DNA from: Acanthochromis polyacanthus
Taxonomy: Eukaryota; Chordata; Actinopteri; Pomacentridae
Assembly: GCF_021347895.1 (NCBI RefSeq)
Contig: NC_067123.1
Location: 35,141,571 to 35,205,570 of the forward strand
Length of the DNA stretch: 64,000 nt
Direction: 5' to 3'
Shown here: positions 61,690 to 64,000 of the stretch, in pieces
How positions within the stretch are numbered: the first letter of the stretch is position 1
How the letters are laid out: each line of letters opens with the position of its first letter
The notes under the pieces: generated by a model
Database searches by the model: none
What the model was told of the DNA's origin: nothing
The model's input: only the letters and a program-made list of their open reading frames with translations
Position numbers and translations under genes: made by a program

Positions 61690-63840
61690 GTTGTATTTAA
61701 AAGTTTAAGATGGGTATAAACCTGAGCCATCGATCACAATCAGATAAAGGTAAAGTATTGACAAAAGGATTGGATCGGCAATGGGGATGGTGGGCCTCTG
61801 TCATTTAACAGGATTATTAGCTTATTTGATAATGGGAGATCAAGTTGAAGTTGGCATGGATGTGATAAATCAAGGCATATTGTATTTACAAAATCATTAT
61901 TAATTACCAACTGTTATAAATCATTAGCAATCCTTAGCATTAGCGATCAAGCTGTATGCTTTGGTAAGTTAATTTGCAGTGATTATTAGTAGATTATTAG
62001 TAGTCAAGGAAACAGATAATCAATATTCAAAAAAAGATATGGATTGCAGCACAAATTTTAATCCTCCTGTCAATTTAGAATAACACATATTCAGCACTTA
62101 GTTAAAGTCCTTTTATGCTTTACATACGTTTATTTAAAAACTAAAAATCATGTTTTTTCATGTTACTTGTTACTACATGTAAGCAATCCCATAATAGTGT
62201 AGGCGTGACATTGCTTCTGACCAGAGTGGTGACCAGAGATAATTAAAGTAAGCTGTATCAGAGCAATTTTAAACTTCATGATGAATTAGTGAAATAAATA
62301 GCAATATAGATCATTGGAAAAATAATGTCCAACCATGAGCCGAGTCAATTATCACTGACCCATATTCAACATATATAATATTTTGAAAACAACACACTTA
62401 TTAGCATCAAACTGACATAACAGGTATTTGTATTTGAATGGTGTCACATCTGTCTCAATTACGTTCCATCAGTAAGAAGGTAACATGTTTGTACAGCAGT
62501 AATTGAATTAACACATGTGCTAACCACACTGGCAAACACAAATTCAGGACATCTTTGAGCCAATAGCAGTGTTGGTCTGAATGTGGGATCCTAGATATAA
62601 AATTCTAAGAACTGTTTTTGAGAAAAGGAACCTCTTTTACACCAGTGCTGTTGAGAAAATTAAACTGAAAAACCGTTAACTCGTAGAGAAGCCAGTTCTC
62701 ATCACTGATGCTTTTTCTCTTGCATAACTGAAACTTAAATGAAATTTCGTAATAAGCAAAATCCACATCTGGGTTTCCCATTACTCACATATTAACGTAC
62801 TCTTCTGTCAGACTGGAATCGTATTTTTTTTCCTCTAAAAGTTAGTATTTTTGATCTTATCATTTATGGCAGCCGTAGTTCTGGGCTGTTTTACCGATTT
62901 TCTCCCTGATTAACTTCTGCAGTAAAAACATTAGGAAACAGTTCTAAAGACCCAACATGAACCCTCAGAATCTCCCGTAGATTAAACTAGGCTGACTAAA
63001 GACCACCGTGTTGGTCTGGTTTCTCCAGTACTGTAAAAACAATTATTTTTGGAGAAGTGAAGTGGAACTCTAAAATACCTCTAGGTGTGAGACTATTTAA
63101 TTTCCTTAATGTATAAAAATTTACTTTTCCAGGACCAATCAAGACGAGAAATGCTTGTTACCTAAAATAAAATGAGTATGAATGTGAAAAGGATGAGAGG
63201 CATTACAAACAGGACCATGTCAAGGGAATTAACAATGAGTCTGAGACACCTGTTGGAAACATCCTCTATAACAACACACATTCGATCACACAATTTTATC
63301 AGCAGTAATCTCATGCATGAGACCATGACTTAGCTCGCTAGTGTGGTGTCATGAACCTTTGAAAGTGCTGAAATGGCAAGCCGGTATAAAACGACAATCT
63401 GTTTACGACACCGAATATAACCTGAAGGCACCTTTAGATGTCTGACAGAGTGAAAACACAAGCTTTCTCACTCTCTTTCATTGTCGCAGTGGTTTTTTTT
63501 CACCGTGATAACCAGTCAACCTGCTTTCTTATCTGTTATGTTTGGTGTTTGTATCTCTTGAGTGCCTTCACAGCAATATAACCCTCTGTCTCGCTGGTTT
63601 AACAACACACACACCTCTTTGTCTGTCTCGCTTCCCTCCCTTCCTTCTTCTGTATCATTCTGTTTGTGTCTTTCTTTTATGTAAAAATCTCCTTTATGTG
63701 GGTCCGTTTGTATGTCTCTGTGCCCATCTGTGTGCCGGTTAAAGTGTTGTTGTTTCAGTTAGGTTGGCTGTTTGTGTCTGTCTGTGTTCAAGAAGTGGAG
63801 CAAAAACAAATCACTTCAAATCCCCAAGTTGTTTTTTACT
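61690..63840. other. Intronic DNA; weak repeat traces near 61970-62050
   Basis: GATTATTAGTAGTCAAGG and AGATAATCAATATTC at 61995-62030 faintly resemble the repeat at 37390-38065. Otherwise nothing recognisable. Confidence 0.4.
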
Positions 63841-63843
63841 CCT

Positions 63844-63955
<112 letters not shown>

Positions 63956-64000
63956 TACCAGGACAATTTGCATTGATGTTGTTGTCAGATTGTGGAAGCA

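Overview
The window is teleost-type vertebrate DNA. It is AT-rich and almost gene-free, full of long (GT)n/(CA)n microsatellites, and carries Tc1-like transposons, short inverted-repeat elements (MITEs) and tRNA-derived SINE relics typical of bony fish. There is no prokaryotic gene organisation. Long ORFs on either strand, other than transposase, are low-complexity or chance.

The only host coding sequence I can support is one exon on the minus strand (5236-5458). It encodes the start of a CUB domain and closely resembles the first CUB domain of CSMD3, a giant CUB/Sushi transmembrane protein. It has a good acceptor and donor. Positions below 5236 are therefore the next downstream intron. Positions above 5458 are the preceding intron, which probably fills the rest of the window, because I could not find the signal-peptide exon. 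Very large introns fit the CSMD genes.

Layout: 1-800, SINE head plus a broken Tigger/pogo-like element. 4667-5184, a MITE ending about 50 bp from the exon. 6.2-7.6 kb, SINE/LINE relics. 7773-9408, a complete but dead Tc1-like element with 213-214 bp inverted repeats. 12235-12778, a 544-bp MITE with a 9-bp target duplication. 13-31 kb, mostly unrecognised intronic DNA with purine tracts, a MITE relic at 28.2 kb and a repeat carrying a CTCF-like motif at 25.4 kb. 31.4-32.2 kb, three GT arrays. 36437-37351, a TTAA-flanked piggyBac-like non-autonomous element with a coding exon remnant. 37.4-38.1 kb, another decayed repeat. 39686-40741 and 44023-45488, two element insertions, each between direct copies of its left flank. 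42.6-42.9 and 47.85-48.03 kb, transposase fossils. 53.3-56.1 kb, SINE relics and a dispersed repeat. 57612-58048, a foldback element. 60052-61682, a nearly intact Tc1-like element whose main visible lesion is one early stop codon. 63845-63954, an (AT)n(GT)n array.

Nothing here looks like a multi-gene system. The most unusual structure is the pair of insertions at about 40 and 44-45 kb. Each is an element lacking its right terminus, followed by a second copy of its own left flank (about 104 and 426 bp), which suggests aberrant transposition or template-switch repair. Family names come from recognition of sequence patterns; no database search was run.
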